Of a DNA stretch of 64,000 nt, positions 8,838 through 17,412 are shown in pieces. The translations under genes were made by a program, and so were the position numbers. The notes beneath the pieces were generated by a model. That model saw only the letters and a list, made by a program, of their open reading frames with translations, was not told the DNA's origin and did no database searches. Position 1 is the first letter of the stretch. Each line of letters opens with the position of its first letter. This DNA comes from Deltaproteobacteria bacterium (lineage in GTDB: Bacteria; Bdellovibrionota_B; Oligoflexia; Oligoflexales; Bog-1112). Location: contig JACPKR010000072.1 of NCBI GenBank assembly GCA_016186945.1, positions 20,662-84,661 of the forward strand, in the 5' to 3' direction.

Positions 8838-10034
8838 TTTGCGTTCGACCAACAGCCCTTGCAAAAAACTTGCGGAATTTGAACTCCATCCGAGTGCTTC
8901 TTTTTCTCTTATCACTGGTCCCGAAGGGTAAAGTAAAAAAGCTGGAACCTTCAGTTTCTGTGCATAATATCTTAAGCCTACCGGCCAACTCTGCGGGCTT
9001 GACTTGCATTCGATGAGAGCCAGGGGCCGCAAATTTCGGGTGATAACGAAATCCACTTCGCGTCGGTCTTGATCTCTTAAAAAGCAAAGCTCGTAACGAC
9101 CATACCCTTGTTCAGACCATGCTGAACAGGCGAGAGCCAGTTGGATTGCCATGTAATTTTCAAAACAAGCCCCTTTATCTTCGCAAAAACTCCATTGTTC
9201 AAAATACCACTTTGCTTCCTTCTTAACAGCTCGGTGTATTTTCCGGTGGAAGGGATAAATACGCAAACCGAGAAACAATGTTTCGAAAAGCCGCAGCCAC
9301 GTTCTGACGGCAACCGGACTGACTTCAATATCTTCGGATAAAGCCTGAAGGGAGAGCGGTGATCCAACGCGTTCAGGAAGCAAACGTGCAAGCATCTCCA
9401 TTTTGTCTAGGCGTTGGACCAAACTGAAATCCCGAACATCTTCGCGTATCAAACGATCAAGATATTGATCTTGCCAGCGTCTGGCCTTTTGCTCACTAGC
9501 CCCTAAAAAAGGAATGGGGAAGCCACCAAGCTGAATGAGATCTTCATCGGAGATTTTAGACGAACTATCCGGCTCCCAGTGTTGCCAATCACGAGGTGCA
9601 GCAAGAATGTTTGAACCTAAAGATGACGTTTCGTCAAATGAAAACGGCCAGAGCTTAAAACTGTTGTAACGTCCTTGTAAACTGTCACCGCCTCTCTGGT
9701 ACTGGTCAAAACGCCCCGAACCTGTGACTATGAAATTTTCCTGCCGAGTGGACGAGTCATAATAACCTTTCAGAATTTTTTTCCAATCCTTGCGCTTATG
9801 AATTTCATCAAAAACGACCATCTTGTGTTCACTACGAAAAAAATATGGTTCTTTTACGTAGGACTTTTTGACTTCTACGGTATCCCAGTTGAAATATGCC
9901 GCTCCTGTTAGTTGGGTCGTCAACCAGGTTTTGCCGACTTGACGCGCCCCTGTTAGGAAAACCATGGGACGAGGAACGAAAATTTTTTCTCTTAACTCTT
10001 GAAAGGCTAAATTCTCTAAGGCCCTTTTAACCAT
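8832..10034 (-). CDS. AAA ATPase with C-terminal DUF4143 domain (copy 1)
   Basis: This 400-residue protein belongs to the AAA_14/DUF4143 family. The Walker A motif is GARQVGKT at 29-36 and the Walker B-like strand is MVVFDEIHK. The sensor region reads FIVTGSGRFD, and a DUF4143 half follows with REVDFVIT...LIECKSS. That last segment has the D...E-x-K pattern of PD-(D/E)XK-like folds. Biological roles in this family are largely unknown. It is a paralogue of the ATPase at 16272. The ATG at 10034 has GAGGATT upstream; an alternative ATG at 10064 would overlap the upstream palindrome. A nested palindrome sits 11-44 bases upstream and may autoregulate the gene. Its last codons lie in the repeat fragment at 8803. 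Confidence 0.85.
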   Translation of the reverse strand: MVKRALENLAFQELREKIFVPRPMVFLTGARQVGKTWLTTQLTGAAYFNWDTVEVKKSYVKEPYFFRSEHKMVVFDEIHKRKDWKKILKGYYDSSTRQENFIVTGSGRFDQYQRGGDSLQGRYNSFKLWPFSFDETSSLGSNILAAPRDWQHWEPDSSSKISDEDLIQLGGFPIPFLGASEQKARRWQDQYLDRLIREDVRDFSLVQRLDKMEMLARLLPERVGSPLSLQALSEDIEVSPVAVRTWLRLFETLFLGLRIYPFHRKIHRAVKKEAKWYFEQWSFCEDKGACFENYMAIQLALACSAWSEQGYGRYELCFLRDQDRREVDFVITRNLRPLALIECKSSPQSWPVGLRYYAQKLKVPAFLLYPSGPVIREKEALGWSSNSASFLQGLLVERKI

Positions 10035-10044
10035 GGATAATCCT

Positions 10045-10078
10045 CGCGTAAAACAGATGTTCATATCTATTTTACGCG
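10045..10078. promoter_or_regulatory. nested palindrome upstream of the AAA/DUF4143 gene, probable operator
   Basis: A perfect 9-bp inverted repeat, CGCGTAAAA / TTTTACGCG, has a 16-base centre that itself holds AGAT/ATCT arms. On the minus strand it ends about 10 bases before the start codon and overlaps any likely -10 region. The dyad shape suits a dimeric repressor. Operator function is inferred from position and symmetry. Confidence 0.5.
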
Positions 10079-10118
10079 CGTAGAACCAATATGTACATCG
10101 TTTTCACGACACATTGGT

Positions 10119-10260
10119 AATGCGTAAGCCACTTGGGGCAAGGAGGTGGTTTGGAGGAAACTGCGCAGCTGGTTCCTCCAAGAAATCCCTTGGTGGAGCG
10201 ACGGTTCCCTCGCCCCCCCAAAACCCCCCCCCCCCATTTTCCCCAAGTGGCTTACGCATT
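10119..10260. repeat. 142-bp element with 20-bp perfect terminal inverted repeats (MITE-like)
   Basis: The ends, aatgcgtaagccacttgggg at 10119-10138 and its exact complement at 10241-10260, form a perfect 20-bp inverted repeat. Inside is a second 9-bp hairpin (ttggaggaa/ttcctccaa, 10151-10181) and two C-rich tracts, the longer a run of 12 C at 10224-10235. It encodes no credible protein. The architecture suggests a non-autonomous mobile element or a large folded RNA/DNA structure. No target-site duplication was recognised and no second copy was seen in the window. Confidence 0.6.
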
Positions 10261-10292
10261 GAGAAGCAATCCCCCGAAGCTCGACCGGAATA

Positions 10293-10946
10293 TTAATATG
10301 CTAGGATTCCCATTCCTAACTGTAGGGCACCGAGTACGAGAGCGACCGAAGTCATCGCTAGTGCTTTTGCGTTGTATTTTTTAATGGCATCACCTGTATC
10401 AAGAATAACCCCTCTTAAGGAATAACCCATGGCCACACTATTAGAAAGAGCTGCGACAATAGTCACGGGCAGTTTCGCCAAGAGTAGAGCCTCTCTTTCG
10501 GGGGGAGTTCTACACTCCGGGTTGGAAAAAGAAGAAAAAGGCCCAATGGATGGTAACACACTTAAGGTATTGAAAAGTAGATTAAAACCCAGGATAAAGG
10601 CCAGAGGAGCATTAGGGAAAACGATGGAATGCGTGGCAAAAGCAGCACTGACTGCCAACAATGTAGCTCCCACTGCACAACCATCGAAGACGCTTGAGAT
10701 GATTTGAGGCGTCATCCAACACTCAGTAGGCCACTCAGAATAAGCATCCAAGGGCGGACAAAAGTGTACGCCTGGATTTTGTTCTTTCAACTTCGTACCT
10801 GCACAAGTCGGACTATCCCCGCATTCTTGACACATCACGGTACAATTATAATTACCCGGTTGAGAAACTTGAGCACCGTCACTTGCAAAGGCAACGGCGC
10901 CAAACTGAAAAAATGCGCTTATGATAAGTGTTTTATGCATTGCCAT
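10293..10946 (-). CDS. hypothetical membrane protein with Cys-rich exported N-terminus
   Basis: I do not recognise this 217-residue protein. It starts with a signal peptide (MAMHKTLIISAFFQFGAVAFA). An exported stretch of roughly 60 residues with seven cysteines follows (NCTVMCQECGDSPTCAG...FCPP...ECW), then about four predicted membrane segments to the C-terminus. The cysteine pattern suggests disulfides or metal binding outside the inner membrane. The ATG at 10946 is chosen because GGAG lies five bases upstream; a start nine bases earlier is also open. It is divergent from another orphan exported gene at 11105, with about 160 bases between them. No function can be assigned. Confidence 0.65.
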   Translation of the reverse strand: MAMHKTLIISAFFQFGAVAFASDGAQVSQPGNYNCTVMCQECGDSPTCAGTKLKEQNPGVHFCPPLDAYSEWPTECWMTPQIISSVFDGCAVGATLLAVSAAFATHSIVFPNAPLAFILGFNLLFNTLSVLPSIGPFSSFSNPECRTPPEREALLLAKLPVTIVAALSNSVAMGYSLRGVILDTGDAIKKYNAKALAMTSVALVLGALQLGMGILAY

Positions 10947-11039
10947 TATCTCCATTTCTTAAATCAGTTCGGGTTGAATATAAGAAAATAAAAGTAATTT
11001 ACAAGGAATTAGTGAAACTGTTGAGCGTTTGGTTTTGAG

Positions 11040-11068
11040 TTGACGTCCTTCTATCTCTGATCTAAAAC
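11040..11068 (+). promoter_or_regulatory. sigma70-type promoter for the 11105 gene
   Basis: TTGACG (11040-11045) and TAAAAC (11063-11068) are separated by 17 bases. They lie 37 bases upstream of the ATG at 11105. Confidence 0.5.
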
Positions 11069-11104
11069 GGGGAACACCACGGATGATTTTTCACGGTAGG
11101 GTTT

Positions 11105-11824
11105 ATGAAATTCTTAATTTTAAGCCTCTTCTTTATTGTGTTATTCTCTCTTACTTCTCTTGGACAATCAAAGGTGCCTGAAAGTTTTGACAGGTTTCAC
11201 ACCAATTTTTTCTTTTGTTTCGACGGATATTGCCCCATTCTCGGAGGGTTTGAAGCGCAGCCTGACGATGCGAATGCAGTGAGAAATTACTTGCGAGAGA
11301 CTTTAGGGCCGGAATGTGATTTTGGCGTTGTCGTTGCACCTGGAACATTGACCAATGGCTATCGTTTGAGTTGGAGTGAATTGGGGGTTGACGACAATAC
11401 GCCAATCAAGGCATCCCCGCTCTGGAGGATCGACAGCGGAAAAGTCATTGTCAAATACGATGCGCACGGTATCGGTACGGTTCAGGAGAGGATGGAAGGA
11501 ATACAGCAATGCTTGGCGAAACCCGAAAATGAAAAAAAGGTTAGCTTGTTTTTGAAGGATAGGGCAGCGGGAGCTTTATGGGGAAGAATGGCAGCGATTG
11601 GAGGACTTGTTGTCGCGTCTTTAGCTAGCTTTTATATCGTTTTTCAGATGTTTTGTGACCTTCAATTCAACCTCATTCGCCGCTGCGGAAGTTATTGCAC
11701 TAATTGTTTAGGGCGCAGTTCTCGCCGAATTGACGTCGTTCCTCCGTCCGCTCCTCCGCCCTATCTAGCCCCCGCAGGCGTTGTGCCTGCGGCCTCGCTG
11801 GAGATGTTGGAAAAGATGCCGTAA
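11105..11824 (+). CDS. hypothetical exported protein with one membrane anchor
   Basis: This 239-residue protein is not recognised. Residues 1-20 form a signal peptide ending SLGQS. The middle domain of about 135 residues has two close cysteines (FFFCFDGYC) and is probably exported. A transmembrane helix follows at about 158-180 (MAAIGGLVVASLASFYIVF). The short tail contains a C-x3-C-x2-C cluster (RRCGSYCTNC), arginines and then a proline/alanine-rich end. A TTGACG-17-TAAAAC promoter lies upstream and an AGGG ribosome site precedes the ATG. A stem of six base pairs (11842-11865) lies just downstream and may be a weak terminator. The layout suggests an envelope protein with a basic cytosolic tail; function is unknown. 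Confidence 0.6.
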   Translation: MKFLILSLFFIVLFSLTSLGQSKVPESFDRFHTNFFFCFDGYCPILGGFEAQPDDANAVRNYLRETLGPECDFGVVVAPGTLTNGYRLSWSELGVDDNTPIKASPLWRIDSGKVIVKYDAHGIGTVQERMEGIQQCLAKPENEKKVSLFLKDRAAGALWGRMAAIGGLVVASLASFYIVFQMFCDLQFNLIRRCGSYCTNCLGRSSRRIDVVPPSAPPPYLAPAGVVPAASLEMLEKMP

Positions 11825-11871
11825 TTATAAGCGAATCTTTGTCACCGAAAGATATTTGATCGGTGATCGGC

Positions 11872-11900
11872 TTGATTTTTCAGAGACGACTAGATATAAT
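11872..11900 (+). promoter_or_regulatory. sigma70-type promoter for the 11945 gene
   Basis: TTGATT (11872-11877) and a perfect TATAAT (11895-11900) have exact 17-base spacing. They lie 44 bases before the ATG at 11945, which also has an AAAAAGGAAA ribosome site. Confidence 0.65.
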
Positions 11901-11944
11901 TTTACCTACATCATACATAAGGACATAATAAAAAGGAAAATGAA

Positions 11945-13564
11945 ATGCACAAAAAATATGCATTGATTTTAGCCATGATTGTATCACAGTTTCCAATTGG
12001 ATTATATGGTACAGCTACCATAAAATGGTGTAATACAATACAGGGTGAAATAAGAGAAGGAGGTGCCTTTGGAGACGCAACTGGACTTCTGGTGTTGACT
12101 TCCGGTAATTTAAAGGGTTTAGCATGTTGGCTAGAGCGCTTCCCAGATGGAGCAACAATCGGTACAGATATTTTCCTACGTGATAGTGCCGGTGTAAAAT
12201 ATGAACTTTCTGGCCACGGTAGCGATATAGCGACCGGATGGTACCTTAAGAGTCTTGTAGAGCTGCCCGGTCTGGCAGGGAGACAGGTAAACTTCTGCAC
12301 AGAAAACACGGCGCCTGAAAAACGCTATCTTATTACTAGGTTGTTTATCGGAGGAAAAACGGTTGCACACGTAAAACCGGGTGCAATTGTCATTAATTAT
12401 GAATACCCTCAGGGTAAGAAGCATAAGTTTAATTTCTCCGTTCAAGATGGCGAAAATATTCTCATCACGCCAACAAATTTATCCGGAGGTATTGCTGTTT
12501 ATTTAACAAAAACATCTCTCAAAAAGGCTTCGTGTTTTGATAAGGATCTTTTAAAGGACGCAAAAATTCGTTTTGTGAATTATATCACGGTAAAGAACCA
12601 GACACATCAGAACTTGACTATTAAATTCGCTCCTAGTGGCGTTACAAAGGAGCTAAAAATTGATCCTGCACCTCATGATGGACTTACAACGAATAAAGAA
12701 ATCGAGCTATCTAAACCGCCGACATCAATCAGTTGGGCATCTGATGATGAAAAAATTCAAGGCACCAGTTCAATTGATGATCGCTTCTATGAAAAATCCA
12801 AAGGCATTGTCACCATTGCGGGTAAAGGAATGACGATTGGCGAAGAACCATCAAAAACAGAATTGGTCACCATCTCAAATGCAACATTTGAACCGCTTAA
12901 TATAGTTCTTACAACGGATTCAATTATTCGTCCATTTCAACTCAAACCACTAGATACAACAACGGTTAAGTATATTGGTGTACCGCAACTCATAGCTTGG
13001 GCAACACCATCAGGTAAAACCAAGGGTGAGAGACAATGGGAACACGAGGAAGATGTCACAATAGGTTTTGGAAATCTCATTACATATGATAAACCACTTA
13101 AGTTAACGTCACAACTAATATTCAACAGTAACAACCAAGGGATTGTAGTCACCTTAAAAACTCAACTGGGACAAGAGTATGAATCCGCTATTCCGGCTCA
13201 AAAAACAATCATGATAAAAGCGTCTACCACCGATCAAATCACAAGTTTTGAGTGGCGCGCTGATGACAATAGCTTCACGGGAAAGCTCAATGAAGAACAA
13301 CTTCAAAAACCAAAAATCGATATCCGGGATTCAACAGTCACCACACCATTAATTACTCAACTTACAGCAGATGAAATTATGGCGCTGGCCCCTGCTGGAC
13401 GATCCTGTTCAGCAAGACTAAGCGGAACATTACTTTGGGGGTACTGCGATAAAAGGATGCCAGATAATATATTTTATAGCCTTTATACATCAATTGATAT
13501 AGCTCAATGCCCGGAGCCAGCTGCAATTGAAAATAGGAACGGAACCTTAACGTGTCTTAAATAA
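11945..13564 (+). CDS. hypothetical secreted protein with three internal repeats
   Basis: This 539-residue protein is not recognised. It has a signal peptide (MHKKYALILAMIVSQFPIGL) and no later membrane segment, so it is probably periplasmic or secreted. Residues about 213-460 hold three diverged beta-rich repeats of some 70-90 residues. Each has an N-terminal strand (ITVKNQTHQNLTI; VTISNATFEPLNI; LIFNSNNQGIVV) and a later Trp-Ala/Arg-Ala motif before a Gly (ISWASDDEKIQG; IAWATPSGKTKG; FEWRADDNSFTG). The C-terminus has three cysteines. Its A/T-rich codon use (many AAA, ATT and ACA codons) differs from neighbouring genes and suggests transfer. It has its own strong promoter. A convergent hairpin terminator lies just downstream. 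Confidence 0.65.
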   Translation: MHKKYALILAMIVSQFPIGLYGTATIKWCNTIQGEIREGGAFGDATGLLVLTSGNLKGLACWLERFPDGATIGTDIFLRDSAGVKYELSGHGSDIATGWYLKSLVELPGLAGRQVNFCTENTAPEKRYLITRLFIGGKTVAHVKPGAIVINYEYPQGKKHKFNFSVQDGENILITPTNLSGGIAVYLTKTSLKKASCFDKDLLKDAKIRFVNYITVKNQTHQNLTIKFAPSGVTKELKIDPAPHDGLTTNKEIELSKPPTSISWASDDEKIQGTSSIDDRFYEKSKGIVTIAGKGMTIGEEPSKTELVTISNATFEPLNIVLTTDSIIRPFQLKPLDTTTVKYIGVPQLIAWATPSGKTKGERQWEHEEDVTIGFGNLITYDKPLKLTSQLIFNSNNQGIVVTLKTQLGQEYESAIPAQKTIMIKASTTDQITSFEWRADDNSFTGKLNEEQLQKPKIDIRDSTVTTPLITQLTADEIMALAPAGRSCSARLSGTLLWGYCDKRMPDNIFYSLYTSIDIAQCPEPAAIENRNGTLTCLK

Positions 13565-13605
13565 ACTAACCCATAAAACAAAAACATCCAATTGTTTGAA
13601 TTGAA

Positions 13606-13635
13606 ACAGGTCATGAATCAACATTTGTGACCTGT
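13606..13635. terminator. hairpin between convergent genes
   Basis: ACAGGTCA / TGACCTGT form a perfect 8-bp stem with a 14-base loop in the 83-base gap between two convergent genes. Short T-rich or A-rich runs flank it on either side. It may terminate both transcripts. Confidence 0.5.
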
Positions 13636-13647
13636 CTTGTTTGATCC

Positions 13648-15999
13648 CTACTTAGTCTTGAACATGGAAGTGAAGGAAGAAGTCATCGGGTTGCTCGCAA
13701 GATCCTTGACCCCTTGTGTCACGGTAACTGTATAGGTGCTATTCCTTTTTAATGCAGAAAGTGGGGTGAACGTTGCTACTTTGTTAGTATAGCCTACTGT
13801 TCCAGAAATAGAAGTGTTTGCAAGTTTAAGCTGGATCGTCCCGGTATTGATCGTGTTTGGATTCATGTCTTCAGAAAATGCAATGAGAATTTTAGTTGAA
13901 GTCGCAACAGACACAGTATTGTCAGCTGGGGAGATAGATTGTACAAAAGGAGGCGTCGTATCAGCCTCTACCCCTGTTGTGAACGTCCAACTATAGTCGT
14001 TGAGCATTGAGTTCCCTGATAAATCACGAACCGTATTGCGAATACTTGCGGTATAGGTTACTGAAAAATTTAGATTCGCCGAAGGGGTAAATATAGCAGT
14101 TCGACTTGAGTAGCTAACTATGCCACTGATGGCATTTGAATTCAGATCTTTCAGGGTAAAGCTTAAAGTATTTACAGTCGACGGCGCCATATCTTCGGAA
14201 AACACTGCTAATATTTTTGTATTCACATCGACATTGCTTTGATTTCCAAGGGGAACTGTCGATACGAGTTCGGGACGGGTGGTGTCCGGAGCTGCCCCTG
14301 TGGTAAAACTCCAAACAAAGTCGTTGGCTAAGGCATTCCCGGAAAGATCTAAAATTCCCTCCTTTAAAGTGCACTCATAAGTTGTTGAGTAGGAAAGTGC
14401 TTCGGAGGGCGTGAAAATTGCACTTCGGCCGAAAGCTGAGACGACGCCATTAACCGTTTTCTGATTAGATTTTTCTTTCAAATAGAACGTAATGGGAGTC
14501 ACGGAAGTTGGTGTAATATTTTCGCTAAACGTGGCAGTTACCTTCGTAATGGTGGAAACTTGCAAGGCGTCAGGTTCAGGAGCCGTTAGACTCACTTCTG
14601 GTGGAGTACTGTCAACCGTCGATGCCGTTGTAAATGACCAACTATAGTCCGACTCTAGTTCATTGCCGTTTAAATCTTTAACGCTTCTTAGAATGGTTAC
14701 CTTGTATTTTGTTTCCGGATCCAAGTTGAAAAGAGGTGAAAACACCGAAGTCCGTCCTGTATTTGTAATTGTTCCTATAACGAGAACGCCGTTGGCTTTT
14801 TCAACTAGAAAGCTTGCCGATGTTAAAGACGACGCCAACATAGGTTCTGTAAACGTGACGGAAAATTTGCTGCTGATAGAAACATCTGTCGCTGAGATAC
14901 CTGGTGCATGATTAGATACTTGAGGAGCGGTCAAATCTTGTTGAGCACTCGTCGTAAATTCCCAAATGTAGTCAGACTCGAGAGTATTCCCCGCAAGATC
15001 ACTGACCGAACTTAGGATATGGGCAGTTATACGGCTATCTTCAGGAAGTAAGTCCAACGGTGTAAACGTAGCGACTCTTCCTAAAACACTGACGTTACCC
15101 ACAAGTCGACGTGATGAGGAATCTGTTAGAAAAAACTCGTAGGTCGTCAGAGTTCTTATATCGACGACTTCGGAAAATGTCACGGAGACCTTTCCATTGA
15201 TCGGAACATCTTTACTTTGCGGAAGCGGGGTCACGGAACTAACAACGGGGCGCGTGGTATCAGACTCACTTTGGGTTGTAAAACTCCACTGATAAGAACC
15301 GACCATAGCGTTTCCCCGCAAGTCTTTAACTCGAGAAATGCTTGCAGTATATGTAACACCAATTTGTAAGACTGAAGTTGGTGTAAAAATAACCGTTCTT
15401 CCCAGTTGTTCTGTTTGACCACTGATCAAACTACCGTCGGCGGATACCAGGTTTACAACACCAGAACTAATTGAAAATGGGTCAATCGACTCTGTAAATA
15501 CGACAGAGATCTTTGTGTTAGTAGCAACGTTTTTGGCTTGATTGATTGGTGTTACGGAGCTGACCTTAGGGGGTGTAGTGTCACTCTGTTCTCCCGTTGT
15601 AAATTTCCAAGTATAGTCCTTAACCAAAGTCTTGCCGGAAAGGTTCCTTACTGACTTTTTGACTAGGGCATGAAATTCTCGTGAAGGAGTGAGTCCAAAA
15701 GAAGGAGAAAAGAGTGCAGTATTTCCACTGGAACTCACTTGACCAGCAATTTGTAGCTGAGTCTTGGTATCAAATAAGGTAAACGAGGTACTTGAAATCG
15801 TAGTCGAGACGATCCTTGTCGAGAACACAATCGACAGCTTAGTATTGGTGGCAATATTCGTTGAATTATTTCCTGGGCTGGTTGAAGACACATAAAGTGT
15901 ACGTAAGTCCTCTATAGCGCCATCCCCGTCTTTTGCCCCACAGGCACTGAGGGCTAATAGCCCTAGTGTGAAGCCTGCCCAACTTAGCTTGATCGTCAA
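13648..15999 (-). CDS. lipoprotein with seven Ig-like (Big_5) repeats
   Basis: The 783-residue protein begins with a lipoprotein signal ending in ALSAC, so Cys20 is probably lipidated. The rest is seven tandem repeats of about 105 residues. Each opens with a D-T-T-P-P-x-V-x-S motif (the first repeat lacks it), has NVATNTKISVVFSE in the middle and closes with VKDLSGN...YSWTFTT. This is the bacterial Ig-like domain 5 pattern seen in surface adhesins and structural proteins. No enzymatic domain is visible. The start is a TTG at 15999 that overlaps the stop of a small upstream frame (TTGA); GGAGG lies 11 bases upstream, further than usual. A role as a cell-surface or outer-membrane-associated spacer or adhesin is inferred from the architecture. 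Confidence 0.9.
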   Translation of the reverse strand: MTIKLSWAGFTLGLLALSACGAKDGDGAIEDLRTLYVSSTSPGNNSTNIATNTKLSIVFSTRIVSTTISSTSFTLFDTKTQLQIAGQVSSSGNTALFSPSFGLTPSREFHALVKKSVRNLSGKTLVKDYTWKFTTGEQSDTTPPKVSSVTPINQAKNVATNTKISVVFTESIDPFSISSGVVNLVSADGSLISGQTEQLGRTVIFTPTSVLQIGVTYTASISRVKDLRGNAMVGSYQWSFTTQSESDTTRPVVSSVTPLPQSKDVPINGKVSVTFSEVVDIRTLTTYEFFLTDSSSRRLVGNVSVLGRVATFTPLDLLPEDSRITAHILSSVSDLAGNTLESDYIWEFTTSAQQDLTAPQVSNHAPGISATDVSISSKFSVTFTEPMLASSLTSASFLVEKANGVLVIGTITNTGRTSVFSPLFNLDPETKYKVTILRSVKDLNGNELESDYSWSFTTASTVDSTPPEVSLTAPEPDALQVSTITKVTATFSENITPTSVTPITFYLKEKSNQKTVNGVVSAFGRSAIFTPSEALSYSTTYECTLKEGILDLSGNALANDFVWSFTTGAAPDTTRPELVSTVPLGNQSNVDVNTKILAVFSEDMAPSTVNTLSFTLKDLNSNAISGIVSYSSRTAIFTPSANLNFSVTYTASIRNTVRDLSGNSMLNDYSWTFTTGVEADTTPPFVQSISPADNTVSVATSTKILIAFSEDMNPNTINTGTIQLKLANTSISGTVGYTNKVATFTPLSALKRNSTYTVTVTQGVKDLASNPMTSSFTSMFKTK

Positions 16000-16250
16000 A
16001 GTCCGATGATCCTCCGCGATTCCATCTTTCGGATCGGAGGAACGAACCTAAAACTTAAAGGACATGGGCGTTGTTGCATAATCAAGGCATAGAGCAATAA
16101 GCGCTCCAGGTCGTCGGGCTGTCGTAGAGAGATACCGCTGATACAGCTCACCTCTATTTGTGGGTCGATTTCAGTACAAAAGTAATTTAGTTTGGCAAGG
16201 TTAGAAAAGACGGCGGCCCTGATGGTCGTGGCGTGGGATTTTATAAACAC
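15996..16250 (-). CDS. small ORF overlapping the Big_5 lipoprotein start (uncertain)
   Basis: An 84-codon frame ends in TGA sharing bases with the TTG start of the Big_5 gene, the overlap typical of translational coupling. It also contains the GGAGG that would serve that gene. The predicted peptide has no signal or membrane segment and no family I recognise; it contains a helical stretch DDLERLLLYALIMQQ. No clear ribosome site precedes its ATG. It may be a genuine leader gene, a remnant or chance. It occupies most of the 272-base gap between the lipoprotein and ATPase genes, where nothing else was seen. Confidence 0.25.
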   Translation of the reverse strand: MFIKSHATTIRAAVFSNLAKLNYFCTEIDPQIEVSCISGISLRQPDDLERLLLYALIMQQRPCPLSFRFVPPIRKMESRRIIGL

Positions 16251-16271
16251 AGCGACAATTCACATAAGAAC

Positions 16272-17393
16272 TTACAAAAATAATCCTGACAAAAATCTTG
16301 TTACGTCTAATATTTTTATTCCATTTTTTTCGTGTTCATGTCGCACCAATTTGACCAATTGAATTGCCGGATATTGATATTTTTCATGAAAATGAATGAG
16401 TGCTCGGCTGGGTGTACTGTCAGACAATTTTACTTCTATGATACTCTCGATTTTTTCTTGGCGAGTTAACGCAAAATCCACTTCCATCCCGTCCTTTGTG
16501 CGCAAGTAGTGTAAGGCAGTTTCTTCAGCCTGATAATCGGTTAGGGCGTACGAGTGTTTGAGCAAGCTTACCGCAACGAGGTTTTCAAGCTTTGCCCCAT
16601 CATCCCCTTGCACAAGTCCGGTGTCAAAAAAATATAACTTTGGCTCTTTTAATAAGCTGCGTGCAATATTTTTTGAGTAAGGGGTCACCCTAAAAATAAC
16701 GAATAGGGCTTCTAAAACTTGAATATATTTTTTTATTGTTGTTGGCGATACAATAACATCCTCAGCCAGGGATTGGTAAGAAACTGGTGTGCCGACCCGA
16801 CTTCTCAATAAATTGAAAACGAGTTGCATTGCTTTAAAATTGTAGATTTTGTCCATCTCAAAAACATCGGTGCTTAAAATACTATTGATGTATTGCAATC
16901 GCCACCTATTGGCTTCCACTTCATTTTCTGCCAAATAAGGTTCAGGAAAGCCGCTACGTGAAATCAATCGGTCAAGAGCAAGAACCTCTGGTATCTGTGT
17001 AAGCTCTGCCAAAGAAAGGGGCAGCAATCGGTGACGAAAATATCGTCCCGCCAGAGAATCCCCTAGTTGATCGTAGATATCCAATCGTGCACTTCCGGTC
17101 ACCAAGATGCGCATGGATTGGGACTTTGTGTCATAAACCCCTTTAAGATAATTTTTCCAATTTTCCATCTTATGGAGTTCATCAAGGATCAAGAGATCCG
17201 TTGTCGGAAGCCAGGATTGTGCATTAATAATTTCGCGATCTAGAATTTGGTCATAATTAAGGTAAACGCTATTTTTGAACGCCAATGCAAGATCCTTAGC
17301 TAGCCAAGTTTTTCCTGCTTGGCGTGGCCCCACGAGAAGCACAATTTTCTTTTCCAAATCCTTAAGGATGGCCTGTTTTTGAATTCTCTTCAT
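16272..17393 (-). CDS. AAA ATPase with C-terminal DUF4143 domain (copy 2)
   Basis: This 373-residue homologue of the ATPase at 8832 has Walker A GPRQAGKT at 22-29, Walker B LLILDELHK and the ILVTGSARLD strand. The DUF4143 half ends with MEVDFALTR...IIEVKLS, a PD-(D/E)XK-like E...D...E-x-K pattern. The cellular role of this family is not established. The ATG at 17393 is preferred because the conserved protein begins there. No ribosome site is visible; TTGACT-16-TATTTT on the minus strand would start transcription close to this ATG, so the message may be leaderless. Frames from 17411 are also open. A 28-bp palindrome overlaps the -35 region. Confidence 0.85.
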   Translation of the reverse strand: MKRIQKQAILKDLEKKIVLLVGPRQAGKTWLAKDLALAFKNSVYLNYDQILDREIINAQSWLPTTDLLILDELHKMENWKNYLKGVYDTKSQSMRILVTGSARLDIYDQLGDSLAGRYFRHRLLPLSLAELTQIPEVLALDRLISRSGFPEPYLAENEVEANRWRLQYINSILSTDVFEMDKIYNFKAMQLVFNLLRSRVGTPVSYQSLAEDVIVSPTTIKKYIQVLEALFVIFRVTPYSKNIARSLLKEPKLYFFDTGLVQGDDGAKLENLVAVSLLKHSYALTDYQAEETALHYLRTKDGMEVDFALTRQEKIESIIEVKLSDSTPSRALIHFHEKYQYPAIQLVKLVRHEHEKNGIKILDVTRFLSGLFL

Positions 17394-17412
17394 TAGACTA
17401 AAATACATCATA

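Noticed and set aside
10114-10384. Two plus-strand frames of 60 and 83 codons
   Set aside because: They translate the inverted-repeat element and its C-tracts into low-complexity Pro/Arg peptides.
11842-11865. TCACCG/CGGTGA stem as a terminator of the 11105 gene
   Set aside because: The stem is only 6 bp and the T-run begins about 10 bases later, overlapping the next promoter; support is too weak for its own entry.
13648-15999. Tandem repeats as a CRISPR-like or satellite array
   Set aside because: The periodicity of about 315 bases is in the protein (Big_5 domains) and the DNA repeats are diverged.
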